From the NCBI RefSeq assembly GCF_000349945.1, contig NC_020516.1, positions 2,108,001-2,172,000 of the forward strand: DNA of 64,000 bases, written 5' to 3'. The notes beneath the pieces were generated by a model that made no database searches, was not told the DNA's origin, and saw only the letters and a list, made by a program, of their open reading frames with translations. Made by a program: the position numbers and the translations under genes. The stretch comes from Azoarcus sp. KH32C (GTDB lineage: Bacteria > Pseudomonadota > Gammaproteobacteria > Burkholderiales > Rhodocyclaceae). This document shows positions 52,337 through 61,339 of the stretch, in pieces (position 1 is the stretch's first letter; the number at the start of each line of letters is the position of its first letter).

Positions 52337-53764
52337 ATGAAGCAAGATACATCGAGCACGCCCGACGTGCTCGTCATCGGTGGCGGCAACGCGGCGCTGT
52401 GCGCGGCGCTGACCGCACGCGAGGCGGGCGCTTCCGTGCTGCTGCTGGAAGCCGCCCCGCGCGAATGGCGCGGCGGCAACTCGAGCCACACGCGCAACCT
52501 GCGTTGCATGCACGACGCACCGCAGGACGTCCTCACCGATGCCTACCCCGAGGAAGAATTCTGGCAGGACCTCAAGAAGGTCACCGGTGGCCGGACCAAC
52601 GAGCAGCTCGCGCGTCTCGCGATCCGCGAATCCTCACGCTGCCGCGACTGGATGCGCAGACACGGCGTGCATTTCCAGCCCTCGCTGTCGGGCACGCTGC
52701 ATCTGTCGCGCACCAACGCCTTCTTCATGGGGGGCGGCAAGGCGCTTGTTAACGCCTATTACCGCAGCGCCGAAGCGCTCGGCGTGCGCATCCGCTACGA
52801 GGCACCGGTGGATCGGCTGGAAGTGGTCGACGGCGAGTTCCGTGCCGCCTGGGTGGGGCAGGAGCGCATTGTGGCGCGTGCCTGCGTGCTTGCGGCCGGC
52901 GGCTTCGAGTCCAATCGCGAATGGCTGCGCGAAGCCTGGGGCCAGAACGCCGACGGCGAGTGGCCGGCGGACAATTTCGCGATTCGCGGCACGCGCTTCA
53001 ATCGTGGAGTGCTGCTGAAGGCGATGATGGCGGCGGGCGCCGATACGATCGGCGATCCCTCGCAGTCGCACTGCGTCGCCGTCGATGCTCGTGCGCCGCT
53101 CTACGATGGCGGGATCTGCACGCGGATCGACTGCGTGTCCCTCGGCATCGTCGTGAACAAGCATGCGCAGCGCTTCTACGACGAGGGCGAGGATTTCTGG
53201 CCCAAGCGTTATGCGATCTGGGGCCGGCTCGTCGCCCAGCAGCCGGGACAGGTCGGTTTCTCGATCATCGATTCGAAGGCCGTCGGTCGCTTCATGCCCC
53301 CTGTGTTCCCCGGCGCGAAGGCTGACACGCTCGAAGGACTTGCGCGTCAACTCGGCCTCGACGAGCAGGCCTTCGTGCGCATGGTGCGCGACTACAACGC
53401 CGCATGTCGTGTCGGCACCTTCGACCACACGGTGCTCGACGACTGCCACACGGATGGGGTGAGTCCCGCGAAAACCCACTGGGCGCTGCCGCTCGATAAG
53501 CCGCCCTTTTATGGCTACGCGCTCAAGCCCGGCATCACCTTCACCTACCTCGGCCTCAAGGTCGATGAACGTGCTGCAGCGCACTTCGCCGGCGAGCCGA
53601 GCGGCAATCTCTTCGTCGGAGGCGAAATGATGGCCGGCAATGTACTCGGACAGGGCTACACCGCTGGCGTCGGCATGACGATCGGCACGGTATTCGGGCG
53701 AATCGCGGGCGCTTCGGCGGCCGCGGCGGCCAGGAATGAGGGAGTCGAACATGCAGCCGCTTGA
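52337..53764 (+). CDS. tcuA: FAD-dependent tricarballylate dehydrogenase
   Basis: 475 residues from ATG 52337, with GGAG eight bases upstream. The FAD motif VLVIGGGNAALCAALTAREAG opens the protein, followed by EAAPREWRGGNSSHTRNLRCMHDAP and, later, FFMGGGKALVNAYYRSAE. These match annotated TcuA rather than fumarate reductase/KstD proteins of the same FAD_binding_2 family. The C-terminal block LFVGGEMMAGNVLGQGYTAGVGMTIG binds FAD. TcuA oxidises tricarballylate to cis-aconitate, and TcuB reoxidises its FADH2. It overlaps tcuB by 14 bases, so the two are translated together. Confidence 0.9.
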   Translation: MKQDTSSTPDVLVIGGGNAALCAALTAREAGASVLLLEAAPREWRGGNSSHTRNLRCMHDAPQDVLTDAYPEEEFWQDLKKVTGGRTNEQLARLAIRESSRCRDWMRRHGVHFQPSLSGTLHLSRTNAFFMGGGKALVNAYYRSAEALGVRIRYEAPVDRLEVVDGEFRAAWVGQERIVARACVLAAGGFESNREWLREAWGQNADGEWPADNFAIRGTRFNRGVLLKAMMAAGADTIGDPSQSHCVAVDARAPLYDGGICTRIDCVSLGIVVNKHAQRFYDEGEDFWPKRYAIWGRLVAQQPGQVGFSIIDSKAVGRFMPPVFPGAKADTLEGLARQLGLDEQAFVRMVRDYNAACRVGTFDHTVLDDCHTDGVSPAKTHWALPLDKPPFYGYALKPGITFTYLGLKVDERAAAHFAGEPSGNLFVGGEMMAGNVLGQGYTAGVGMTIGTVFGRIAGASAAAAARNEGVEHAAA

Positions 53765-54911
53765 AGCCCTGCTCCGCGAAGCGAGCGATCTCGCCGAGGG
53801 TGTCGTCGCGCCCAGCGCGGCCGAACTCGAGGTCGAACGTGCGATGAAGATCTGCAACGCCTGCCGCTACTGCGAAGGCTTCTGTGCGGTCTTCCCGGCG
53901 ATGACGCGCCGGCTCGAATTCAGCCAGGCGGACATCCATTACCTCGCGAACCTCTGCCACAACTGCGGAGCTTGTCTACACGCGTGCCAGTACGCGCCGC
54001 CGCATGAGTTCGCGGTGAACATCCCGCAGGCGATGGCCAAGGTCCGCGGGCAGACCTACTCGGACTTCGCGTGGCCGAGCGCGCTCGGTACGCTGTACCG
54101 TAACAACGGCCTCACGGTCGCGCTCGCGCTTGCGGTCGGGCTCGCACTCTTTCTCGTAATGGCGCTGGCGAAGAACGGCACGCTGTTCCATGCGCCTCTT
54201 GCCGGCGATTTCTACGCGATCTTCCCGCACAACCTGCTGGTGTCGATGTTCGGACCGGTGTTCCTGTTCGTCGCGGTCGCGCTGGGTTTGGGCGTGGCGA
54301 AATTCTGGCGCGGGATTTCAGCGGGGGACCCCAGTGCCGTGGCGATCGCCGAGACGGCGCACGACGTGCTCAAGCTCAAGTACCTCGACGGGGGCCACGG
54401 CCAAGGCTGTCCGAACGAGGACGACACAAGCACCCTTGCGCGGCGACGCTTTCACCATCTGACCTTCTACGGTTTCATGCTGTGCTTCGCGGCGACGGGG
54501 GTGGCGACGATCTACCACTACGCATTCGGGTGGGAGGCGCCGTATGCGCTGACGAGCCTGCCCGTGGTGCTCGGTACGCTCGGCGGCATCGGGCTGATCG
54601 TCGGGCCGGCAGGGCTGCTGCGGCTCAACCTGCGGCGCCACCCGCAGCACGGGGACGCCGCGCAAAAGCCGATGGACCGCGGTTTCATCGCGCTGCTGCT
54701 GCTGACCAGTGCGACAGGCCTGGTGCTTCTTGCCGGGCGCGACACCTCGGCGATGGCGCTGCTGCTTGCCGCGCATCTTGGCGCAGTGATGGCGCTGTTC
54801 CTGACGATGCCCTACGGCAAGTTCGCGCACGGCATCTATCGCACTGCCGCCTTGCTGAAGTGGGCGATCGAGAAGCGCTTGCCGAATCCGGTGGGCGTCG
54901 GCAGCGAATGA
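53751..54911 (+). CDS. tcuB: tricarballylate utilisation iron-sulfur membrane protein
   Basis: 386 residues. The N-terminus has two Cys-rich motifs, CNACRYCEGFC near residue 35 and CHNCGACLHACQYAPPHEF near residue 70, for [4Fe-4S] clusters. Then come about six membrane helices (residues 115-380) with conserved His residues (HHLTFYGFML, HYAFG), possibly for haem. This is the CitB/TcuB family: it takes electrons from TcuA-FADH2 to the quinone pool. It starts inside the end of tcuA. No tcuC is present; the TRAP system probably replaces it. Confidence 0.9.
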   Translation: MQPLEALLREASDLAEGVVAPSAAELEVERAMKICNACRYCEGFCAVFPAMTRRLEFSQADIHYLANLCHNCGACLHACQYAPPHEFAVNIPQAMAKVRGQTYSDFAWPSALGTLYRNNGLTVALALAVGLALFLVMALAKNGTLFHAPLAGDFYAIFPHNLLVSMFGPVFLFVAVALGLGVAKFWRGISAGDPSAVAIAETAHDVLKLKYLDGGHGQGCPNEDDTSTLARRRFHHLTFYGFMLCFAATGVATIYHYAFGWEAPYALTSLPVVLGTLGGIGLIVGPAGLLRLNLRRHPQHGDAAQKPMDRGFIALLLLTSATGLVLLAGRDTSAMALLLAAHLGAVMALFLTMPYGKFAHGIYRTAALLKWAIEKRLPNPVGVGSE

Positions 54912-54999
54912 GTCCGGCGCGTCGGGACCGGGATGTTGAAGACGTCGCGGCGGGCACGGGGGCAGGCGGAGGCACTGCAGCAATGACAGGAGAAGCACC

Positions 55000-55980
55000 A
55001 TGAGGGTGACGGTACTCGACGATTACCAAGGCGTGGTCCCGCGCCTTATGGCGACGAAGACACTCGACGGCATTCCCGTGAGCCTGCAAACGTTGACGGA
55101 ACGGATCGCCGACGAAGACGCACTGATCGAGGCTCTACGGGATACCGATTGCTTGGTCCTGATCCGCGAACGGACGCAGATCACGGCGCGCATCGTCGAG
55201 GCTCTGCCGCGGCTGAAGCTGATCGTCCAGACGGGGCGCCTTTCGGGATGCATCGATCTCGACGCATGCAGGAGGCGGGGCGTCGACGTGCGTGACGGGA
55301 CAGGCAATCCGATCGCGCCGACCGAACTCACGTGGGCACTGATCCTTGGGGCCTCGCGCCGACTGCTGCCCTACGCCGAGCGCCTGTCGCAAGGAGTCTG
55401 GCAACGCAGCCGTGCGCGCATCGAGGACGAAGGACTCGGAAGGACCTTGCATGGCCGAACGCTGGGTGTCTGGTCCTTCGGCAAGATCGGCAGCCGCGTC
55501 GCCGCAATCGGGCGCGCTTTCGGGATGCGGGTGGTCGTGCACGGCCGCGATCAGTCGCGCGAGGCGGCGGTAAAAGCGGGCTACGAGTTCATCGCCGACC
55601 GCCGCCTATTCCTGGCCCAACTCGACGTGCTGACGCTGCACCTGAGGCTCGGCCCGGAAACGAGACACATGATCGGCATCGACGATCTGGCGACGATGCG
55701 ACCGGACGCATTGCTCGTTAATACCAGCCGAGCCGAACTCCTGGCTCCGGGCGCGCTGCTCGACGCACTCGACCGGGGACGCCCAGGCACAGCGGCGCTC
55801 GACGTCTTCGAGGAGGAGCCGGACGGCGCCGCGCCCTACCTGAACCACCCGGCAATTCTGTGCACGCCGCATCTCGGCTTCGTCGAACAGGACACCTACG
55901 AGGCCTACTTCGATGAAGCGTTCGCGCATGTGAGGCGGTTTGTCGAAGGTTCCCGACCCGGATCCGGCACAGAGGTCTGA
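55000..55980 (+). CDS. D-2-hydroxyacid dehydrogenase family protein
   Basis: 326 residues of the D-isomer-specific 2-hydroxyacid dehydrogenase fold. The catalytic Arg (VNTSRAEL), Glu (DVFEEEPDG) and His (CTPHLGF) are all present. The NAD-binding loop reads VWSFGKIGSR, with Ser in place of the first Gly of GxGxxG, an uncommon spelling. The start follows ACAGGAG, 88 bases after tcuB. It is not a usual tcu gene; a role in reducing a 2-oxoacid by-product (pyruvate- or oxaloacetate-like) is possible but unsupported. Confidence 0.8.
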   Translation: MRVTVLDDYQGVVPRLMATKTLDGIPVSLQTLTERIADEDALIEALRDTDCLVLIRERTQITARIVEALPRLKLIVQTGRLSGCIDLDACRRRGVDVRDGTGNPIAPTELTWALILGASRRLLPYAERLSQGVWQRSRARIEDEGLGRTLHGRTLGVWSFGKIGSRVAAIGRAFGMRVVVHGRDQSREAAVKAGYEFIADRRLFLAQLDVLTLHLRLGPETRHMIGIDDLATMRPDALLVNTSRAELLAPGALLDALDRGRPGTAALDVFEEEPDGAAPYLNHPAILCTPHLGFVEQDTYEAYFDEAFAHVRRFVEGSRPGSGTEV

Positions 55981-55988
55981 CCTGATTG

Positions 55989-56032
55989 TGAAATGCCTGA
56001 GTTGCATGAATCGCAGCGATTATTGCATTTCA
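55989..56032. promoter_or_regulatory. inverted-repeat operator upstream of prpF (second copy)
   Basis: TGAAATGC (55989-55996) and ATTGCATTTCA (56022-56032) repeat the arms found upstream of the first prpF at 42346-42381, with a spacer eight bases longer. The right arm is identical over 11 bases. It lies 57 bases before the prpF start in a 108-base gap, so prpF2 probably has its own promoter although it follows the dehydrogenase gene. Confidence 0.65.
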
Positions 56033-56088
56033 CGACTCGCCGGCTCCGCCGCACAATGACTACATCACTGAGACGGAAGAACACTACC

Positions 56089-57186
56089 ATGATGCTGAGC
56101 ATTCCCTGCACGCTGATGCGCGGCGGCACGTCGAAGGGGCCGTATTTTCATGCCAAGGATCTCCCCTCCGATCCGGCCGCGCGTGATCGAGTACTACTCG
56201 CGGCGATGGGTTCGCCTCATGCGCGCCAGATCGACGGCATCGGCGGCGGCGACACGCTGACGAGCAAGGTCGTGATTGTCAGCAATTCGACGCGGTCCGA
56301 CATCGACGTCGAATACCTCTTCGCGCAGGTATCGGTCGAAACCGCGACCGTCGACACGACGCCCAACTGCGGCAACATGCTCGCTGGCGTCGGACCGTTC
56401 GCGATCGAAAACGGATTAGTCGCCGCAACCGACCCCGTTACGACGCTGCGTATCCTCAACGTGAATACCGGCAAGGTTGTCGAAGCCGTGGTCCAGACGC
56501 CGGGTGGCAGGGTGACTTACGACGGCCTCGCGCGGGTCGACGGCGTGCCCGGTAGTGCGGCGCCAATACAACTGAATTTTCGCGACGCAGCTGGCGCCAA
56601 GACTGGCCGTCTCCTGCCGACCGGGAGGCTCGTGGATGTCGTCGACGGTGTCGAGGTGTCATGCATCGACTTCTCGACGCCGCTCGTCTTCGTGCCCGCG
56701 GAAGCGATGGGAAAGAGTGGCCACGAGACGAAACCCGAACTCGATGCCGACCGGAGACTCAAGGCTCGGCTCGAATCGATCCGCCTTCAGATCGCACTGC
56801 TGGCCGGGCTCGGTGACGTACGCGAGAAGGTCCTGCCAAAAATCGCGTTGGTCGCGTCGCCGCAGCGGGGGGGCGTGATCGCGTCGCGTTATTTCACCCC
56901 CTGGAACTGCCATTCGGCGTATGCCGTCACCGGCGCGTTATGCCTTGCCGCTGCGAGCATCATTCCCGGCACCGTGGTTCATAAGCTCGCCAGGCCCAAG
57001 GCAAATGACCTTCATCTGGTGAACATCGAGCAGCCCGCCGGGACCCTGGATATCCGCCTCGATGTTGGTGCGACGGGTCTGGATGGTATTCCGGAGATCC
57101 ATTCGGCGGGCCTAATCCGGACCGCTCGCCCGTTGTTCCGGGGAACCGTTCATGTTCCCCTGAGCATATCGGACCAAGCCGCATAG
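56089..57186 (+). CDS. PrpF-family isomerase, copy 2
   Basis: 365 residues from ATG 56089 after GGAAGAA; a second ATG is the next codon, and the frame is open further up. It is paralogous to the protein at 42449: CTLMRGGTSKGPYF, GGGDTLTSKVVIV (Lys60) and PNCGNMLAGVGPFAIENG. Here the loop has Cys94, as in PrpF proper, where copy 1 has Ser93. The pair may therefore catalyse different isomerisations, for example cis/trans-aconitate and another positional isomer. It shares the inverted-repeat operator with copy 1. Confidence 0.82.
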   Translation: MMLSIPCTLMRGGTSKGPYFHAKDLPSDPAARDRVLLAAMGSPHARQIDGIGGGDTLTSKVVIVSNSTRSDIDVEYLFAQVSVETATVDTTPNCGNMLAGVGPFAIENGLVAATDPVTTLRILNVNTGKVVEAVVQTPGGRVTYDGLARVDGVPGSAAPIQLNFRDAAGAKTGRLLPTGRLVDVVDGVEVSCIDFSTPLVFVPAEAMGKSGHETKPELDADRRLKARLESIRLQIALLAGLGDVREKVLPKIALVASPQRGGVIASRYFTPWNCHSAYAVTGALCLAAASIIPGTVVHKLARPKANDLHLVNIEQPAGTLDIRLDVGATGLDGIPEIHSAGLIRTARPLFRGTVHVPLSISDQAA

Positions 57187-57268
57187 CCGCACTTCTCCCA
57201 AATTAACCACCGGCTCGGTGCCGTGCGAGTTGTGCGCGTCATTTGACAGCGGACCGTGTGCGCGTTGA

Positions 57269-58507
57269 TTACCGACTCAGAATGGTTACGGCCACCGCGG
57301 CTTCCTCGATCCCAAGCAGCCCTCCGCCGTTTTCCTGGATCGCGTGTCGCACGCCCGGGACCTGCCGTCCGCCCGCTTCGCCGCGCAATTGGGTCGTGAG
57401 TTCGAACAATTGACCGATGCCAGTGGCGCCGAGGGGATGCCCCTTGGACTCGAGTCCCCCTGACGGGTTGACCGGGAGCCGTCCGCCAAGGGTGAATTCG
57501 CCCCGCCCGGCGGCTGGCCCGCCCTCTCCGAAAGGAACGAAGCCGAGGTTTTCCACCTGGATGATCTCGCCCATTGCGGATGCGTCATGCACTTCGGCCA
57601 CTCCGATGTCGTCCGGACCGATGCCGGCCTGTTCGTAAGCTTGTTGCGCGGCGAGGTGGGCGGCACCCTGTTGGGGCTGATCGATGCTGCGATGACTGAA
57701 ACTGCGCATCACGCTGGCCGCGACGCGGACGCAGCGTGACCGGTCGGCCCCGATGCGGCGCAGGCCTTCTTCCGTGCACAGGATCGCCGCGGCCGCACCA
57801 TCCGACAGTGGCGCACACATCGGCAGCGTCAGAGGGTAGGTGATCGGCGGCGCGGCCAGAACCTCGTCGACCGTAAACGGCTTCCGGAACTGCGAGAACG
57901 GATTGTGCACCGAGTGCTGGTGGTTCTTCGCCGAGACGGCCGCGATCTGCCGTTGCGTCGTGCCGTAGATCCGCATGTGGTGCCGGCATAGGGCGGCATA
58001 GATGGCCATGAACTTGCTGTAGGGCTTGTCGGATTCCGAACCCGCCGGAATGTCGACGCCTTCACCCAGTTTTTTCAGTATTTCATGGTTTGCCTCGGCC
58101 TGAGAGACGTCCCAACCGGCGTCGAACAGCGCGAAGGCCTTCTGCTTGTCGGGAATGTTCATCTTCTCGGCACCGATCGCCAAGGCGACGTCGGCTGAAC
58201 CGGCACGCAGGGACTGAATCGCCAGGTGAAATGCCGAACTCCCCGAGGCGCAGGCGTTCTCGATGTTGAAGATCGGGATGGAGGCAATCCCGATCTTGCT
58301 CAACACGACCTGCCCGGGGATCGCAATCTGCCCCTGCAACGGCCCATTTGTCATGCCGGCATAGAACGCGATGCCCAGGTCGTCCGCTGCGCAGCCGGCA
58401 TCCTTGAGCGCACCCTGAAGCGCCTCTCGTGCGAGGTCTTCCAGCGTTCGTTCCAGATGACGGCCGAAGACGGTCATGGCGATGCCGGCGATGTAGATGT
58501 TGCCCAT
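57269..58507 (-). CDS. thiolase / SCP-x-type thiolase (cluster B)
   Basis: 412 residues, paralogous to the cluster A thiolase at 21176. Cys86 lies in IENACASGS, and NPSGGLESKGHPLGATG and ENGGG are conserved. SAKNHQHSVHNPFSQFRK mirrors the cluster A segment SAKNHHHSVHNPLSQYRQ. It is last in the cluster B operon and faces the prpF2 end across 82 bases with no clear terminator. Confidence 0.9.
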   Translation of the reverse strand: MGNIYIAGIAMTVFGRHLERTLEDLAREALQGALKDAGCAADDLGIAFYAGMTNGPLQGQIAIPGQVVLSKIGIASIPIFNIENACASGSSAFHLAIQSLRAGSADVALAIGAEKMNIPDKQKAFALFDAGWDVSQAEANHEILKKLGEGVDIPAGSESDKPYSKFMAIYAALCRHHMRIYGTTQRQIAAVSAKNHQHSVHNPFSQFRKPFTVDEVLAAPPITYPLTLPMCAPLSDGAAAAILCTEEGLRRIGADRSRCVRVAASVMRSFSHRSIDQPQQGAAHLAAQQAYEQAGIGPDDIGVAEVHDASAMGEIIQVENLGFVPFGEGGPAAGRGEFTLGGRLPVNPSGGLESKGHPLGATGIGQLFELTTQLRGEAGGRQVPGVRHAIQENGGGLLGIEEAAVAVTILSR

Positions 58508-58576
58508 GGCAGATTCCTTGATCGGTCGCGTCGGCGGATGTGCCCGGCGCGACCGGGGGTTCGGGGAAAAGGGGAT

Positions 58577-60133
58577 TCAGATCTTGCGCTGGCTATCGCG
58601 CCAGTACTGCTCGCGCAGTTCCTTCTTCAGCACCTTGCCGACCGGACTGCGGGGCAGCGTGGCGGTGAAGTCGATCGACTTGGGGGCCTTCACCGATCCG
58701 AGTCGCTCCTTGCAAACCGCGATCAGTTCTTCGGCCGACACGGTTTGCCCGGGATTCAATTCCACTACCGCCTTGACCGCTTCACCCCATTTCTCGTCGG
58801 GAACACCGATTACCGCGCAGTCCTGCACCGCGGGATGGGCCCAGATGACTTGTTCGACCTCGTTCGGATAGACGTTGAACCCACCCGTGATGATCATGTC
58901 CTTCTTGCGGTCGGTGATATGCAGATAACCTTCCGCGTCCACGTAACCGATGTCGCCCGTATGCAGCCACCCGTCGATGATCGTCTCGGCGGTCTTGTCC
59001 GGCTGCTTGTAATAGCCCTTCATCACGAGGTCGCCGCGCACGCAGATTTCGCCGCTCTCGCCGCGCGGCAGGATGCGGTTTTCGGCATCCAGGATTTCGA
59101 CGCTGATCAGGGGGCTCGGGCGGCCGACGGAGGCGAGCCGCTCATCCGGCGCGAGTGCGCCGTCGACGAAATGCTCGTCGGGGCGCATGAAGGAAATCGA
59201 GCCCGGGCATTCGGTCTGGCCGTAGCCTCCGGTCATGACCGGGCCGATGATCTCGATCGCTTTCTTCAACTTTTCGAGCGACATCGGCGCAGCGCCGTAC
59301 ATCAGGTACTTGAGCGAGGAGAAATCGATTGCTTCGATTCCGGGAATCTCGAGCAGCCGGTAGATTACCGTTGGCGGCAGGAAGAATTCGGTCACCCGGT
59401 GACGGGCAATGGCATCGAAAATCAGCGCCGGATCGGGCTTCTCGAGCACGACGATCGTGCCGCCGCGCGCGGTGCAGGGCAGACCCAGGATCCCGGCGGT
59501 GTGGGTCATCGGCGCTGCCGCGAGGTTTACGGGGCGCTCGTTGCCCGCGTATGTCACCGCGATCATGTAATTCGCGACAAAGGTCTGGATGCTGCGATGC
59601 GTGTTCATCACCCCTTTGGGCATGCCTGTCGTGCCGCCGGTCGGCATGATCGCCACCACATCGTCGAGCCGAAAGTCGATTGCAGGAGGCACCGGCGAGT
59701 GGGCGCGGCTCCACGTGTCGAGCGACGGGGCGTCGGGGAGGTCGTCGTCGATGCAGATCCACAGCCTGACCTTCGGCAGCTGCGGACGCAGACCGCTGAT
59801 TACCGGCGCGAAATACTTCTGGAAGAAGACGACCTCGCAGTCGAAGGAATCGAGTACGAAGCGGTTGTCGTCTACCGAACTGCGCGGGTTGACCGGAATC
59901 CACGCCAGGCCTGCGCGCCACAGGCCCAGGGTGCAGGTCCAGGCGACCGGGTCGTTGAGCGCCCAGACTGCGCCCTTGCTTTCCTTCTGCAGACCCGCGG
60001 CGATGAGGCCATTGGCGATACGGCAGGAGAGGTCGCGCACTTCCGAAAACGAGTACGACCGCTCGCCCATGATGTAGGCGGCGCCGTTCGGGTTAACGCG
60101 CCAACCTCGGTCCAGAAAATCGATGATTGCCAT
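58577..60133 (-). CDS. AMP-forming acyl-CoA ligase (cluster B)
   Basis: 518 residues. The P-loop is PTGGTTGMPKGVM (residue 167 on), the adenine motif is GGYGQTECPG, the hinge motif GWLHTGDIGYVDAEGYLHITDRKKDMIITGGFNVYP, and the final catalytic Lys is in RSPVGKVLKKEL. It is a standard long-type ligase and is not a close copy of the cluster A ligase, so the two clusters use different ligases around otherwise matching enzymes. It follows AAAGGAC. Confidence 0.9.
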   Translation of the reverse strand: MAIIDFLDRGWRVNPNGAAYIMGERSYSFSEVRDLSCRIANGLIAAGLQKESKGAVWALNDPVAWTCTLGLWRAGLAWIPVNPRSSVDDNRFVLDSFDCEVVFFQKYFAPVISGLRPQLPKVRLWICIDDDLPDAPSLDTWSRAHSPVPPAIDFRLDDVVAIMPTGGTTGMPKGVMNTHRSIQTFVANYMIAVTYAGNERPVNLAAAPMTHTAGILGLPCTARGGTIVVLEKPDPALIFDAIARHRVTEFFLPPTVIYRLLEIPGIEAIDFSSLKYLMYGAAPMSLEKLKKAIEIIGPVMTGGYGQTECPGSISFMRPDEHFVDGALAPDERLASVGRPSPLISVEILDAENRILPRGESGEICVRGDLVMKGYYKQPDKTAETIIDGWLHTGDIGYVDAEGYLHITDRKKDMIITGGFNVYPNEVEQVIWAHPAVQDCAVIGVPDEKWGEAVKAVVELNPGQTVSAEELIAVCKERLGSVKAPKSIDFTATLPRSPVGKVLKKELREQYWRDSQRKI

Positions 60134-60160
60134 CTTGGTGTCCTTTGGCGGCGGCCGAAA

Positions 60161-61294
60161 TCAGAGTTGCGTCACGGTTGCACGTGCGAGACCGCGCTGT
60201 TCGAGGAAGCCGAGCAGGTAGCGGTGGCCGAAGGCCTTGCAGGCGGAGGTGAAGCCGACCTTCGCCGTCTCGCCGTCGAGTAGTTTCATGACGGCGGCGG
60301 TCTGCAGCGCGCCGGTCGAGATGTAGGGGGTGATGCCATGGACGGTGGCGCGCACCGCGGCGAGCTGGCCGCGGCCGATGGCGAAGTCCACCGTGCGCGT
60401 GGTGGTGGTGCGCTCGCGTGGCGGCATGCTCGGCGTCGTGGAGTCGACGACACCCTTGATGATGGCATCCTGCTGTTCGGTCGGCAGGTTCTTGAACTCG
60501 GCATCCCACTTCTGGAAGAAGCCGTGGGCCAGCTTCATCACATCGTTGTCGTAGAAGCCGACGCTGGAGATGCAGGAGCGGACGCGTGAGTCGTACTGGT
60601 AAAAGACCGGGATCGACGTGCCACTCCAGGGCAGCGAGAATACCGGCTGCATGAAGCTGGGATCGACGACATTGAAGCTGGCCGTCACCGGGTGCTCGAC
60701 CAGCTTCTTCTCCCAAAGATAGAGCTGCTTCACACGGGCCATGCCGAAGATCGAAGCCGTGGAACCGACGGTCACGCCCGCGGCGGCGAAACGGGTGCCG
60801 CGGCAGAGGGTCGCCGTTTCGAGGACGTCGACGCCCGGGGTTTCCAGCGCCAGCTCCGCGGCGATTTCGGCGAAGGCGTACATATAGGAGGTTGCAGGCG
60901 CCAGCACCAGGCCAGCCTGGCGATACTGTTCGCCGAAGCGCTCGCGCATCTCCAGCACGTAGGCCTGCTCGCCTGAGGTGTCGAGGTGATGGCAGCCGGC
61001 TTTGAGCGCGGCTTCGACGCCGATGGCACCGTAGGTGATGAAGGGGCCCACCGTGTTGCAGACAACCTTGGCCCCTTTGAACGCGGCTGCGAGCGACTCG
61101 ACAGAATGGTCGGCTTCGATGATCTCGTAGGTCGCCTGTTCCAGACGCACGACGCGCTGGGCCATCATTTCCTCGGTGCGCTTGGCATTGCGTGCCACGG
61201 CGGTGAAGGGAATGTTCTGGTCGATCAGCCAATCCATGATCAGCATGCCGGTATAACCACTGGCGCCATAAACGACGACGGGGTGTTTAGCCAT
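60161..61294 (-). CDS. saccharopine-dehydrogenase-like NAD(P) oxidoreductase (cluster B)
   Basis: 377 residues, paralogue of 20026-21141. The NADP loop is VVVYGASGYTGMLIMDWLI, followed by VCNTVGPFITYG and HLDTSGEQAYV, which match the cluster A segments. It lies 45 bases from the acyl-CoA dehydrogenase stop and 27 bases before the ligase start, each gene with its own AAGGA-type site. Confidence 0.85.
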   Translation of the reverse strand: MAKHPVVVYGASGYTGMLIMDWLIDQNIPFTAVARNAKRTEEMMAQRVVRLEQATYEIIEADHSVESLAAAFKGAKVVCNTVGPFITYGAIGVEAALKAGCHHLDTSGEQAYVLEMRERFGEQYRQAGLVLAPATSYMYAFAEIAAELALETPGVDVLETATLCRGTRFAAAGVTVGSTASIFGMARVKQLYLWEKKLVEHPVTASFNVVDPSFMQPVFSLPWSGTSIPVFYQYDSRVRSCISSVGFYDNDVMKLAHGFFQKWDAEFKNLPTEQQDAIIKGVVDSTTPSMPPRERTTTTRTVDFAIGRGQLAAVRATVHGITPYISTGALQTAAVMKLLDGETAKVGFTSACKAFGHRYLLGFLEQRGLARATVTQL

Positions 61295-61339
61295 TGCGGT
61301 CTCCTTGAAGGCGGTATGGGGATGTTGGGTCGGGAGGAA

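Noticed and set aside
54908..55003. 31-codon frame overlapping tcuB stop and the dehydrogenase start by ATGA at both ends
   Set aside because: Tidy overlaps but very short and low-complexity (Gly, Ala); probably chance, though it could couple translation.
58226..60283. Plus-strand open frame of 685 codons opposite the cluster B thiolase and ligase
   Set aside because: Antisense shadow with no recognisable domain.
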